A program made the position numbers and the translations under genes. From the NCBI RefSeq assembly GCF_000705555.1, contig NZ_JMQN01000029.1, positions 1 to 64,000 on the forward strand: a DNA stretch of 64,000 nt, given 5' to 3'. Positions 1 to 8,564 of the stretch are shown here, piece by piece (position 1 is the first letter of the stretch; every line of letters begins with the position of its first letter). This DNA is from Marinobacterium lacunae (GTDB lineage: Bacteria; Pseudomonadota; Gammaproteobacteria; Pseudomonadales; Balneatricaceae). The notes under the pieces are model-generated. The model was not told the origin of the DNA and ran no database searches. It worked only from the letters and a program-made list of their open reading frames with translations.

Positions 1-223
1 GTTGAACCGCGCGCATCAGGATACGACCGCGCTCGGCACCGCTCATGGCACCCCAGATCGTCTGACCTTTGGCACAGGAAGCGACGGCGGCCTCCACATC
101 GGCCTGTGCGGCCTGCTGCACCTCAGCCAACACCTCACCGGTGGCGGGGTTGCGGGTGACGAAGGTCTCGCCAGAGGTGGCGTTGCGGTACTGGCCGTGG
201 ATGTAGAGCGCGTGCTGCTGCAT
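1..223 (-). CDS. betB: Betaine aldehyde dehydrogenase, N-terminal part (cut by window edge)
   Basis: The reverse strand reads from an ATG at 223 to the window edge without a stop, giving the first 74 residues of an aldehyde dehydrogenase. It has the typical BetB start: a short strand with YIHGQY, then the SGETF and [12 protein letters not shown] motifs and a conserved [17 protein letters not shown] segment. BetB oxidises betaine aldehyde to glycine betaine with NAD(P)+ in the cytoplasm, the second step from choline. A GAGGAG ribosome binding site lies just upstream of the ATG. The catalytic Cys and Glu are outside the window. It is transcribed away from glyA, and a BetI-like palindrome lies about 100 bases upstream. 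In many bacteria betI precedes betB; here betB appears to be first in its transcript. The family call is firm; BetB over another ALDH rests on the N-terminal similarity and the betaine context. Confidence 0.85.
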   Translation of the reverse strand, partial: MQQHALYIHGQYRNATSGETFVTRNPATGEVLAEVQQAAQADVEAAVASCAKGQTIWGAMSGAERGRILMRAVQ

Positions 224-320
224 TCGGTTTCTCCTCTGAGGCTTCGGCCTGCCGCCGAAACGTGCACCGACCGGATAACGAAAGCGATGACGGGTCGGCT
301 TCGGGGTGCGATCTTTTTTA

Positions 321-340
321 TTGATCGAACGTTTAATTAA
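321..340. promoter_or_regulatory. BetI-like operator
   Basis: A near-palindrome centred on AACGTT (TTGATCGAACGTTTAATTAA) lies about 100 bases upstream of the betB start. It resembles the operator as I remember it for BetI, the TetR-family choline sensor (ATTGAACGTTCAAT core), differing at a few positions. Seen: the symmetry and position. Inferred: choline derepression of betB. betI itself is not in the window. Confidence 0.5.
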
Positions 341-438
341 AAATAATGAAACATTGATAAAAGTCAAAAATCGAGTCTTCTCGTATCTGCTTGTTTTTTA
401 TGAAATTAATTTTTTGGCGTCGTAAACGGTGATGCCGG

Positions 439-446
439 TGTCGCAA
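439..446 (+). promoter_or_regulatory. TGTCGCAA motif upstream of glyA, copy 1
   Basis: The octamer TGTCGCAA is preceded 21 bases earlier by a related GCGTCGTAA, so two direct half-sites lie two helical turns apart. The same octamer recurs upstream of fdhA and the BCCT gene. Proposed activator half-site, possibly for GbdR; this is an inference. Confidence 0.35.
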
Positions 447-617
447 ATGAAGCTGTGCCCAGGCGGTTGATCGTGTGCTTGCTGCATGAGGTGAGGGGCG
501 CTATTGCACCGTTTGAGGGCGGGTGTCGGTGGTGTATTCGATGGGGTGGAAACAGCGTTTAGACCCCTGAATCAAAGGTGTAAACCGAGATCTCTTTGAA
601 CCGACTGCAATTTGTAT

Positions 618-625
618 TTGCGACA
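618..625 (-). promoter_or_regulatory. TGTCGCAA motif upstream of glyA, copy 2
   Basis: Same octamer, on the reverse strand (reads TTGCGACA on the forward strand), about 340 bases before the glyA ATG. Function is inferred only from recurrence. Confidence 0.3.
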
Positions 626-763
626 TTGAACCATCCGGGGGCAATGACCGGCCCTATAGGCGTGCAGCCGCACAACTTCGTTCAAGACCGCTTGTATAAA
701 GGCGTTGCCGCAGGGGTGAAAAATTTTCATAAGGAGGAGCGGCACGAAAAAATGGTGAATTCG

Positions 764-778
764 TGTCGCAAATCGACA
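764..778. promoter_or_regulatory. TGTCG-N5-CGACA inverted repeat upstream of glyA
   Basis: A perfect inverted repeat of TGTCG and CGACA with a five-base spacer contains the third upstream copy of TGTCGCAA. It lies about 185 bases before the glyA start. A candidate binding site for a regulator of the glyA-sox operon. Confidence 0.35.
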
Positions 779-961
779 TTACCGAGGCGTTGCCAAACAT
801 CATGCCCTACTGGCCTGTCGATACCATCCTTTCAAAACCAGCCCGTCTGGCTTTTGCTCTATTCGGGTAGGTCAGTCAGGTCTTGCCGGTGTGCCCAACA
901 TGTTCTAGCTGGACCGAGAAACGTAACCCTTCGTTCGTGTCCGGCACTGGAGGAGAAAGAG

Positions 962-2227
962 ATGTTTGCAAAGAGTGATGAAATTCAGGGCTTCGATAGT
1001 GAACTCTGGGACGCGATCCAGCGCGAAGCGGTGCGTCAAGAGGATCATATTGAGCTGATCGCCTCCGAGAACTACACGAGCCCACGTGTTATGCAGGCGC
1101 AGGGCAGCGTGCTGACCAACAAATATGCCGAAGGCTACCCGGCCAAGCGCTACTACGGCGGTTGCGAATATGTCGATCTGGTCGAGCAGTTGGCGATCGA
1201 TCGTGCCTGCCAGCTGTTCGGTGCGGACTACGCCAACGTACAGCCGCACTCCGGCTCCCAGGCTAACGCGGCCGTTTACATGGCGCTGTGCCAGCCGGGC
1301 GACACTGTTCTGGGTATGAGTCTGGCACACGGTGGCCACCTGACCCACGGTGCGCACGTCAACTTCTCCGGCAAAATCTACAAGGCTGTTCAGTATGGCC
1401 TGAACCAGGAAACCGGTGAGATCGATTACGAGCAGGTTGAAGCGTTGGCGCTGGAGCACAAGCCGAAGATGATCGTGGCCGGCTTCTCCGCTTACTCCCG
1501 TATCGTCGATTGGGCCAAGTTCCGCGAGATCGCCGACAAGGTTGGCGCGTACCTGTTTGTCGATATGGCGCACGTTGCCGGTCTGGTTGCGGCAGGTCTC
1601 TACCCGAATCCGCTGCCGTACGCGGATGTTGTGACCACCACTACCCACAAAACACTGCGCGGTCCCCGTGGTGGCCTGATCCTGTGCAAATCCAATCCTG
1701 AGCTGGAGAAGAAGCTGAACTCTGCCGTCTTCCCGGGCGGGCAGGGCGGACCGCTGATGCATGTGATCGCGGCCAAGGCGGTGGCGTTCAAGGAAGCGCT
1801 GGATCCCGCGTTCACCGAGTACCAGACCCAGGTTGTGAAAAACGCCAAGGCGATGGCGGATGTGTTTATCGAGCGTGGTTACGACGTGGTCTCCGGCGGC
1901 ACCGATAACCACCTGTTCCTGCTCAGCCTGATCAAGCAGGGGCTGACTGGCAAGGCTGCCGATGCGGCGCTTGGTCGTGCCAACATCACCGTGAACAAGA
2001 ACGCGGTTCCGAACGATCCGCAGTCTCCGTTCGTGACCTCTGGTCTGCGCATCGGATCTCCGGTGATCACCACTCGCGGATTCAAGGAGACCCACTGTAA
2101 GACATTGGCCGGCTGGATCGCCGATATCCTCGAAGTGCTGAATGATGAGGAGAAGCTGGAAGCCAAGATCGCTCAGGTAAAAGAGCAGGTGAAAGCGCTG
2201 TGCGCTGATTACCCGGTTTACGGCTAA
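962..2227 (+). CDS. glyA: Serine hydroxymethyltransferase
   Basis: A PLP enzyme of 421 residues, the usual length, that interconverts glycine plus 5,10-methylene-THF with serine plus THF. The PLP lysine lies in [14 protein letters not shown] near residue 230, and the conserved [12 protein letters not shown] and [10 protein letters not shown] motifs are present. The frame is open further upstream, but homology begins at [11 protein letters not shown], preceded by GGAGGAGAAAGAG, so the start at 962 is preferred. It is the first gene of a block with soxB 53 bases downstream. Here its likely task is to join glycine and the methylene-THF made by sarcosine oxidase into serine, which sdaA at 43 kb turns into pyruvate. 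Organisms with this arrangement often have a second housekeeping glyA elsewhere; that cannot be seen here. Confidence 0.96.
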   Translation: MFAKSDEIQGFDSELWDAIQREAVRQEDHIELIASENYTSPRVMQAQGSVLTNKYAEGYPAKRYYGGCEYVDLVEQLAIDRACQLFGADYANVQPHSGSQANAAVYMALCQPGDTVLGMSLAHGGHLTHGAHVNFSGKIYKAVQYGLNQETGEIDYEQVEALALEHKPKMIVAGFSAYSRIVDWAKFREIADKVGAYLFVDMAHVAGLVAAGLYPNPLPYADVVTTTTHKTLRGPRGGLILCKSNPELEKKLNSAVFPGGQGGPLMHVIAAKAVAFKEALDPAFTEYQTQVVKNAKAMADVFIERGYDVVSGGTDNHLFLLSLIKQGLTGKAADAALGRANITVNKNAVPNDPQSPFVTSGLRIGSPVITTRGFKETHCKTLAGWIADILEVLNDEEKLEAKIAQVKEQVKALCADYPVYG

Positions 2228-2280
2228 CGGCCTACGGCCGAGACCGTCGATAGAACGAAACTTATTGTGGAGCTGACGTT

Positions 2281-3534
2281 ATGCAGCGTTATTCAGGATT
2301 TGGACTGCTAAAGCACAGTCTGAGCTATCACGAAAACTGGCAGCGGGTGTGGCGCAACCCCCAGCCTAAGAAAAAGTATGACGTCATTATCATTGGCGGC
2401 GGTGGTCATGGTCTGGCGACTGCGTACTACCTGGCCAAAGAGCACGGCATCACCAACGTGGCAGTGTTGGAAAAAGGACATCTGGGTGGCGGTAACATCA
2501 GCCGTAACACCACTATCGTTCGCTCCAACTACCTGTGGGACGAGTCCGCTGCGCTGTATGAGCACTCCATGAAGTTGTGGGAAGGTTTGTCTCAGGAGCT
2601 GAACTACAACCAGATGTTCTCTCAGCGCGGTGTTTACCACACCTGTCATACGCTGGGCGATATGCGCACTAACGAACGTCTGGTGAATGCCAACCGTCTC
2701 AAAGGTATTCCCAACGAGATGCTGGATGCCGAGCAGTTGCAGAAAGAGATTCCGGCCCTGGACTGCTCCAAGAGCGCCCGCTACCCGGTAATGGGTGCAT
2801 CCGTTCAGCGTCGTGGCGGTAACGCGCGTCACGACGCCGTGGCTTGGGGCTATGCCCGTGCTGCAGATAGCTTAGGTGTTGATCTGATCCAGAATTGTGA
2901 AGTGATCGATATGGAGATCAACGACGGAAAAATTACCGGTGTTAAGACCAAGAAGCACGGCGTTATCAAGGCCGATCGCGTCGGCTGTGTCACCGCCGGT
3001 AACTCTGGTGTGCTGGCGAAGATGGCAGGTTTTGAGCTGCCGCTGGAATCCCACCCGCTGCAGGCGCTGGTTTCCGAACCGATCAAGCCGTTCCTGGATA
3101 CCGTTGTCATGTCCAACCATGTACACGGTTACATGAGCCAGTCCGACAAAGGGGATCTGGTGATCGGTGCCGGTATCGACGGCTGGGTAGGCTACGGCCA
3201 GCGTGGATCCTACAGCATCATTGAACACACCATTCAGGCGATTGTTGAGCTGTTCCCGTGCACCAGCCGTGTACGCATGAACCGTCAGTGGGGCGGTATC
3301 GTTGATACCTGCCCGGATGCGAGTCCGGTTATCTCCGAAACGCCGATCAAGAACCTGTTCTTCAACTGCGGTTGGGGCACAGGCGGCTTCAAGGGTACAC
3401 CGGGTTCCGGCAACGTGTTCGCACACACGCTGGCACACGGCAAAGCGCACCCGCTTGCCGAGCCGTTCTCCTACTACCGCTTCCATACCGGCGCGCTTAT
3501 CGATGAGCACGGCGCCGCTGGCGTTGCTCACTGA
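2281..3534 (+). CDS. soxB: Sarcosine oxidase beta subunit
   Basis: A 417-residue FAD-dependent amine oxidase of the DAO family, the catalytic subunit of heterotetrameric sarcosine oxidase (alpha-beta-gamma-delta). It oxidises sarcosine to glycine; the one-carbon unit is passed to THF. The Rossmann motif [18 protein letters not shown] starts at about residue 35. The [11 protein letters not shown] stretch near residue 180 contains the histidine expected to hold FMN covalently in this family. The C-terminus has the [15 protein letters not shown] flavin motif. soxD follows after 11 bases. Length and gene order soxB-D-A-G match the pseudomonad operon exactly. Confidence 0.97.
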   Translation: MQRYSGFGLLKHSLSYHENWQRVWRNPQPKKKYDVIIIGGGGHGLATAYYLAKEHGITNVAVLEKGHLGGGNISRNTTIVRSNYLWDESAALYEHSMKLWEGLSQELNYNQMFSQRGVYHTCHTLGDMRTNERLVNANRLKGIPNEMLDAEQLQKEIPALDCSKSARYPVMGASVQRRGGNARHDAVAWGYARAADSLGVDLIQNCEVIDMEINDGKITGVKTKKHGVIKADRVGCVTAGNSGVLAKMAGFELPLESHPLQALVSEPIKPFLDTVVMSNHVHGYMSQSDKGDLVIGAGIDGWVGYGQRGSYSIIEHTIQAIVELFPCTSRVRMNRQWGGIVDTCPDASPVISETPIKNLFFNCGWGTGGFKGTPGSGNVFAHTLAHGKAHPLAEPFSYYRFHTGALIDEHGAAGVAH

Positions 3535-3545
3535 GGACTGACGAA

Positions 3546-3833
3546 ATGTTGCATATCTATTGTCCGCACTGCTGCGAGCTTCGCGAAGAAGAAGAGTTTC
3601 ACGCCAAGGGCCAGGCACATATCGCCCGCCCGCTGGACCCCGATAACTGCACGGATGCGGAGTGGGGCAACTACGTCTTCTACCGCAAGAACCCGCGCGG
3701 TTTGCATCACGAGATCTGGTATCACAGCACCGGTTGTCGCAAGTTTTTCAACGTGACCCGTGATACCCAGACCTACGCGATCAAAGAGGTTTACAAAATT
3801 GGCGAGCAGCCCCAAGTGGTTGCCGAAGGTTAA
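3546..3833 (+). CDS. soxD: Sarcosine oxidase delta subunit
   Basis: A 95-residue small subunit of heterotetrameric sarcosine oxidase. It carries the zinc ligands of the family: Cys6 and Cys9 in the YCPHC knuckle, and His60 and Cys64 in YHSTGC. The typical GNYVFYRKNPRG and HHEIWYH motifs are present. It is structural, at the interface with alpha and beta. It lies 11 bases after soxB and 12 bases before soxA, so the three are almost certainly co-translated. Confidence 0.96.
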   Translation: MLHIYCPHCCELREEEEFHAKGQAHIARPLDPDNCTDAEWGNYVFYRKNPRGLHHEIWYHSTGCRKFFNVTRDTQTYAIKEVYKIGEQPQVVAEG

Positions 3834-3845
3834 GGAGCGGAAAGC

Positions 3846-6800
3846 ATGAGCCAGAAAAACCGCCTCCAGTCTGGAGGCCGCATCGACCGTTCCAAGGCAT
3901 TGACCTTTACCTATAACGGTCGTCAATACAAAGGTTACCAGGGCGATACTATCGCCTCTGCGCTGCTGGCCAACGGTGTCGATATCGTTGCCCGCAGTTT
4001 CAAATACAGCCGTCCGCGCGGCATCGTCGCTGCTGGTGCAGAAGAGCCGAACGCGGTGCTGCAGGTGGGTGCAACCGAGGCAACTCAGGTACCGAACGTA
4101 CGTGCTACCCAGCAGGAGCTGTACGACGGACTGGTGTGCGGTGCAACCAATGGTTGGCCGAGTGTTGAATCTGACATGATGGGTTTGATGGGTAAGGTTG
4201 GCGGCAACATGATGCCCCCCGGCTTCTACTACAAAACCTTCATGTATCCGCAGTCGATGTGGAAGACCTACGAGAAGTTCATCCGTATGGCCGCAGGTCT
4301 CGGTCGTGCTCCGAAAGAGGTCGATCAGGACGAATATGATGCCGTAAACCAGCATTGCGATTTGATGGTTGTGGGTGCAGGTCCCGCCGGCCTGATGGCG
4401 GCGCTGACCGCAGCCCGCAGCGGTGCGCGCGTGATCATTGCCGACGAGCAGAGCGAATTCGGCGGTCACCTGCTGTCCAGTCGTGAACGTATCGGTGGCA
4501 AGTCAGCCGCTGATTGGGTTGCTGATATCGTGGAAGAGCTGGCGAGCTACCCGGATGTGCTGATGCTGCCGCGTTCGACTGTCAACGGCTATCACGATCA
4601 CAACTTCCTGACCATCAACGAAAACCGCAGCGACTATAAAGGCGACAAAGCGCCTGCCGATCAGGTGCGTCAGCGTATGCATCGCGTACGTGCGCACTGG
4701 GTTGTACTGGCCACTGGCGCTCACGAGCGCCCGCTGGTTTACGGTTACAACGATGTGCCGGGCTGCATGATCGCCTCGGCCGTGTCGACCTATATCAACC
4801 GTTACGGTGTGGTACCCGGTAATAAGCTGGTACTGATGACCACTAACGACAGCGCATACCAGACCGCTCTGGACTGGGCCGATGCTGGTCGCGAAGTCGT
4901 GGCCGTAGTCGATACCCGTGCCAAGGCAGAAGGTGATCTGGTCGAAGCGGTGCGTAAGCGCGGCATCAAGGTAATCACCGGCAGCGCTGTGATCGAGGTC
5001 AGCGGTAAGAAGCGTGTCAGCGGTGTTACCGTAGCGGCAATTGATGCCAAGGGAGACAAGGTCGTAGGCGGTGCTCAGCACATGAGCTGCGACACGGTTG
5101 CCAGCTCCGGTGGCTGGAGCCCGGTCGTGCACCTGTCCTGTCACACCGGCAGCCGTCCGGTATGGCGTGAGGATATCTTCGGTTTCGTACCAGGCCCGAC
5201 TGTACAGAAACAGTTGATCGCCGGTGGCATCAACGGTACTTACGCGCTGGAAAAAGTGCTGGCGGAAGGTGTTGAAGCGGGTCGTGAAGCGGCAACCCGT
5301 CTGGGGTTGACGGCTGCGGATGTTCAGCTGCCCAACGTGCGTTCACTGAGTGAAGGCAAGGCGATGGAGCTGTACCACATCCCGCACACCAAGCCGACCA
5401 GTCGCGCGCCGAAACAGTTCGTAGATTACCAGAACGATGTAACCGCAGCGGCTATCGAACTGGCAACCCGTGAAGGCTTTGAGGCTATCGAGCACGTCAA
5501 GCGTTACACCGCGATGGGCTTCGGTACCGACCAGGGTAAGCTGGGTAACATCAACGGTATGGCGATCACCGCCAAGAGCGTAGGGCAGACGATTCCGGAA
5601 ACCGGTACCACCGTGTTCCGTCCCAACTACACTCCGATCGCCTTCGGTGCCATTGCTGGCCGTAACTGCAAAGAGCTGTTCGAACCGAAGCGTTTCTCCG
5701 CCATGCACAAGTGGCATGAGGAGAACGGTGCCCTGTATGAGGACGTGGGTCAGTGGAAGCGCCCCTGGTATTTCCCGAAGGCTGGTGAAACCATGCAGCA
5801 GTCGCTGGATCGCGAATGTAAGGCTGTCCGTGAAAGCGTCGGTATTCTTGATGCGTCCACGCTGGGCAAGATCGATATTCAGGGTAAGGATGCGCGCGAA
5901 TTCCTGGCACGTGTTTACACCAACGCATGGGCCAAACTGGGCGTTGGGAAGTGCCGCTACGGCCTGATGTGTAAAGAAGACGGTATGGTCTTCGACGACG
6001 GTGTGACCTCATGCCTGGGCGAGAACCACTTCCTGATGACCACCACAACCGGCGGCGCCGCAGGCGTTCTGGAGTGGCTGGAACTTTACCACCAGACCGA
6101 ATGGCCTGAGTTGGAAGTGTACTTCACCAGCGTGACTGACCACTGGGCGACGATGACCATCTCGGGCCCCAACAGCCGCAAACTGCTGGCCGAGCTGACC
6201 GACATTGACCTGAGCAACGACACATTCAAGTTCATGGATTGGCGCGAAGGCAGCGTTGCTGGCGTGCCGGCGCGGGTGTTCCGCATCTCCTTCACCGGTG
6301 AGCTGTCGTTCGAGGTTAACGTTCAGGCGAACTACGGTTTGCACGTATGGGAGAAACTGTTCGAGCACGGCGCCAAGTACAACCTGACGCCGTACGGAAC
6401 AGAAACCATGCATATTCTGCGTGCCGAGAAAGGTTTCATCATCGCAGGTCAGGATACTGATGGCTCTGTAACTCCGCACGACCTTGGCATGAGCTGGTGT
6501 GTTGCTGACAGCAAACCGTTCAGCTACATCGGCAAGCGCGGCATGATGCGCTCCGACTGTGTGCGTAAAGATCGCAAGCAGATGGTTGGCCTGAAGACTA
6601 AAGACCCGAAAGTGGTGTTGCCGGAAGGTGCGCAGGCCGTCGCTGATCCGAAGCAGCCGATCCCGATGGACCTGCTTGGTCATGTCAGCTCCAGCTACTG
6701 GAGTGCCAACCTGAACCGCAGCATCGCACTGGGCTTCGTCAAAGGTGGCCTTGAGCGTATGGGCGAAACTGTTTACTACCCGCTGGCCGATGGCCGGGTG

Positions 6801-6863
6801 ATTGAGGCTGAAATCTGCAGCCCGATCTTCCTCGATCCGAAAGGGGAGCGTCAGAATGTCTGA
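3846..6863 (+). CDS. soxA: Sarcosine oxidase alpha subunit
   Basis: A 1005-residue subunit, the usual size. The N-terminal about 100 residues form the ferredoxin-like fold without cluster cysteines (GDTIASALLANGVDIVARSF). Next is an NAD/FAD-binding pyridine nucleotide-disulfide reductase-like part (LMVVGAGPAGLMAALTAARSG, about residues 175-195). The C-terminal about 400 residues are a glycine cleavage T-protein-like folate domain, which captures formaldehyde-level carbon as 5,10-methylene-THF. Start ATG 3846 has GGAGCGGAAAGC upstream. The end overlaps the start of soxG by eight bases, indicating translational coupling. Confidence 0.97.
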   Translation: MSQKNRLQSGGRIDRSKALTFTYNGRQYKGYQGDTIASALLANGVDIVARSFKYSRPRGIVAAGAEEPNAVLQVGATEATQVPNVRATQQELYDGLVCGATNGWPSVESDMMGLMGKVGGNMMPPGFYYKTFMYPQSMWKTYEKFIRMAAGLGRAPKEVDQDEYDAVNQHCDLMVVGAGPAGLMAALTAARSGARVIIADEQSEFGGHLLSSRERIGGKSAADWVADIVEELASYPDVLMLPRSTVNGYHDHNFLTINENRSDYKGDKAPADQVRQRMHRVRAHWVVLATGAHERPLVYGYNDVPGCMIASAVSTYINRYGVVPGNKLVLMTTNDSAYQTALDWADAGREVVAVVDTRAKAEGDLVEAVRKRGIKVITGSAVIEVSGKKRVSGVTVAAIDAKGDKVVGGAQHMSCDTVASSGGWSPVVHLSCHTGSRPVWREDIFGFVPGPTVQKQLIAGGINGTYALEKVLAEGVEAGREAATRLGLTAADVQLPNVRSLSEGKAMELYHIPHTKPTSRAPKQFVDYQNDVTAAAIELATREGFEAIEHVKRYTAMGFGTDQGKLGNINGMAITAKSVGQTIPETGTTVFRPNYTPIAFGAIAGRNCKELFEPKRFSAMHKWHEENGALYEDVGQWKRPWYFPKAGETMQQSLDRECKAVRESVGILDASTLGKIDIQGKDAREFLARVYTNAWAKLGVGKCRYGLMCKEDGMVFDDGVTSCLGENHFLMTTTTGGAAGVLEWLELYHQTEWPELEVYFTSVTDHWATMTISGPNSRKLLAELTDIDLSNDTFKFMDWREGSVAGVPARVFRISFTGELSFEVNVQANYGLHVWEKLFEHGAKYNLTPYGTETMHILRAEKGFIIAGQDTDGSVTPHDLGMSWCVADSKPFSYIGKRGMMRSDCVRKDRKQMVGLKTKDPKVVLPEGAQAVADPKQPIPMDLLGHVSSSYWSANLNRSIALGFVKGGLERMGETVYYPLADGRVIEAEICSPIFLDPKGERQNV

Positions 6864-7524
6864 GACACTTGCACCTGAAAAAGAAGCCACCGTTACTGTG
6901 GCTGTTATGAACCAGTTGAGCACCGCAAAAGATGTACGTGCAGAGTCCCCTCTGCACCACGCAGAATTGGATAAGCTGGCGTCGCGTAATCCGCGTGCCG
7001 GTGGTGTGTCGCTGCGCGAGTTGAAGCTGCTTGGTCATCTGACTCTGCGTGGTTCTCAACAGAACCAGAGCTTCATGAACGGCTGTGCCGAAGTGCTGGG
7101 CGTGGCATTGCCAACCCTGCCGCTTACTTCGGTGGAGAAGGGCAGTGTGTCGATTCGTTGGGTCAGCCCTGACGAGTGGCTGGTAGTACTGCCTGCCGAT
7201 CAGGCGTTCGAAGTAGAGCGTGGTCTGCGCGCTGCTATCGAAGGACACTATCAGGTGGTTAACGTCAGCGGTGGTCAAACAATTCTTGAGCTGTCTGGGC
7301 CCAATGCCCGTGACGTGCTGAAGAAGAGCACCGTTTTAGATGTGCACCCGAGTCAGTTCCCGGTTGGGAAAGTAGCCGGGTCCGTCTTCGCCAAGAGCAC
7401 GGCGTTGGTTCGTCGTAGTGGTGAAGATACGTGGGAGCTGGTAGTACGTCGCAGCTTTGCGGACTACATCTGGCTTTGGTTGCAGGACGCCAGTCGTGAG
7501 TACGGACTGGTGATCAAGCACTAA
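6856..7524 (+). CDS. soxG: Sarcosine oxidase gamma subunit
   Basis: A 222-residue protein of the SoxG family, related to the GCV T-protein fold. Conserved stretches are SPLHHAEL near the N-terminus, TSVEKGSVSIRWVSPDEWLV in the middle and the VRRSFADYIWLWLQDA C-terminal motif. The ATG at 6856 overlaps soxA and is preferred over an upstream in-frame start at 6802 that would lie deep in soxA. It completes the tetramer with SoxA, B and D. A GC-rich hairpin follows before purU. Confidence 0.95.
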   Translation: MSETLAPEKEATVTVAVMNQLSTAKDVRAESPLHHAELDKLASRNPRAGGVSLRELKLLGHLTLRGSQQNQSFMNGCAEVLGVALPTLPLTSVEKGSVSIRWVSPDEWLVVLPADQAFEVERGLRAAIEGHYQVVNVSGGQTILELSGPNARDVLKKSTVLDVHPSQFPVGKVAGSVFAKSTALVRRSGEDTWELVVRRSFADYIWLWLQDASREYGLVIKH

Positions 7525-7531
7525 CCCTTTA

Positions 7532-7577
7532 GGCGCGTCGGCCCTTGTGCCTGTCAGACCCAGCCGGCGCGCCCTTT
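7532..7577 (+). terminator. Hairpin between soxG and purU
   Basis: GGCGCGTCGGC pairs with GCCGGCGCGCC (11 base pairs with one G-T) around a 20-base loop, followed by CCCTTTTCG. The T run is short, so it may only partly terminate and set a lower level of purU. Confidence 0.45.
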
Positions 7578-7596
7578 TCGCTTCAAGGAGATTGCC

Positions 7597-8475
7597 ATGA
7601 GCTCTCTGCCCGATTCCTGGATCTTTACCGCCAGTTGCCCAAGCCGCCTCGGTACCGTCGATGTGGTAACCCGCTTCATGGCGGAATCGAAAAACTACAT
7701 TAACGAGATCCACTCCTTCGACGATCGCGTCAGCGAGCGCTTCTTCATTCGTATCGAGTTCCAGCCCCAGGGCGAAGCGTTCAGTTGCGACACCTTCAAG
7801 GCAAGCTTCGATGAGCAGTTCGCGCCCCGTGCCGCCGAGTTCTCAATGGAGTGGAACCTCACCGAACCCGGTCACCGTGAGCGGGTGGCGATACTGGTGT
7901 CCAAGTTTGACCACTGCCTGAACGATCTGCTGTTCCGCCACCGTACCGGGCAGCTCAACATTGAAGTGCCAGTGATCATCTCCAACCACCCCGATCTGAA
8001 ACATCTGGCCGAGTGGCACGGTATCCCGTACTACCACCTGCCGATCACGCCGGATACCAAGCCGCAGCAGGAAGCGCAGATCCTTGAGCTGCTGGAACAG
8101 TACAACATCGATCTGGTGGTACTCGCCCGCTACATGCAGGTGCTCTCGCCGGAGATGTGCGAAGCGCTGGATGGTTGGGCGATCAACATCCACCACTCGC
8201 TGTTGCCGGGCTTCAAGGGCGCGCGCCCTTACCATCAGGCCTGGGAAAAGGGCGTCAAGATGGTTGGTGCCACCGCCCATTACGTGAACAACGATTTGGA
8301 CGAGGGCCCGATCATCACCCAGGGGATTCAGAGCGTGGATCACGCCCATTACCCCGAAGATCTGGTTTCAAAAGGGCAGGATATTGAACGTATCACCCTG
8401 TTCAATGCCGTGCGCTATCACGTCGAGAAGCGCGTGTTTCTCAGTGGAAAGCGCACAGTGGTGTTCAGTAACTGA
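7597..8475 (+). CDS. purU: Formyltetrahydrofolate deformylase
   Basis: Hydrolyses 10-formyl-THF to formate and THF. It is 292 residues long: an N-terminal ACT domain (about 1-90, WIFTASCPSRLGTVDVVTRF) and a C-terminal formyltransferase fold with the catalytic INIHHSLLPGF motif near residue 200 and HYVNNDLDEGPII. An AAGGAGATTGCC ribosome binding site precedes the ATG. Placement after the sox genes fits a specialised copy, like PurU2 in pseudomonads, that recycles THF when sarcosine demethylation loads the folate pool. The formate would then need a formate dehydrogenase not seen here. Confidence 0.95.
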   Translation: MSSLPDSWIFTASCPSRLGTVDVVTRFMAESKNYINEIHSFDDRVSERFFIRIEFQPQGEAFSCDTFKASFDEQFAPRAAEFSMEWNLTEPGHRERVAILVSKFDHCLNDLLFRHRTGQLNIEVPVIISNHPDLKHLAEWHGIPYYHLPITPDTKPQQEAQILELLEQYNIDLVVLARYMQVLSPEMCEALDGWAINIHHSLLPGFKGARPYHQAWEKGVKMVGATAHYVNNDLDEGPIITQGIQSVDHAHYPEDLVSKGQDIERITLFNAVRYHVEKRVFLSGKRTVVFSN

Positions 8476-8505
8476 TGCAGTAAAACGCTTTCGTTGTTGT
8501 TTTAG

Positions 8506-8529
8506 CCGGGCCTTAGCGCCCGGTTTTTT
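8506..8529. terminator. Terminator after purU
   Basis: CCGGGC and GCCCGG form a stem around a six-base loop, followed by six T residues. It lies between the convergent purU and MFS genes and has no A run on the left, so it mainly serves purU. Confidence 0.75.
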
Positions 8530-8564
8530 ATGGGTGGCGGTTTAGTTAAATGTATATCGGTTCA

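Larger units (their letters stand above)
224..961. other. Long intergenic region between betB and glyA (about 740 bases)
   Basis: No convincing protein gene lies here. The first part (300-420) is AT-rich and carries the BetI-like operator. Three copies of the octamer TGTCGCAA (either strand) lie at 439, 618 and 764. A good Shine-Dalgarno sequence (AAGGAGGAGC, 731-740) sits 12 bases before an ATG at 752 that is in frame with glyA, and a 36-codon GTG ORF with a different reading frame lies at 763-870. I searched by eye for the glycine riboswitch core and did not find it. A long structured leader for the glyA-sox transcript is possible. Confidence 0.5.

Noticed and set aside
596-961. N-terminal extension of GlyA from an upstream start
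   Set aside because: Family homology begins at 962 with a strong ribosome site; the extension is unlike any protein domain. Kept only as a finding about the leader.
224-961. Glycine riboswitch upstream of glyA
   Set aside because: The conserved core sequences of the glycine aptamer could not be found by eye; a covariance search would decide.
905-2095. Long reverse-strand reading frame of 396 codons over glyA
   Set aside because: It lies fully antisense to a firmly identified gene, has low-complexity His/Arg/Val composition and no recognisable domain; it follows from codon bias of glyA.
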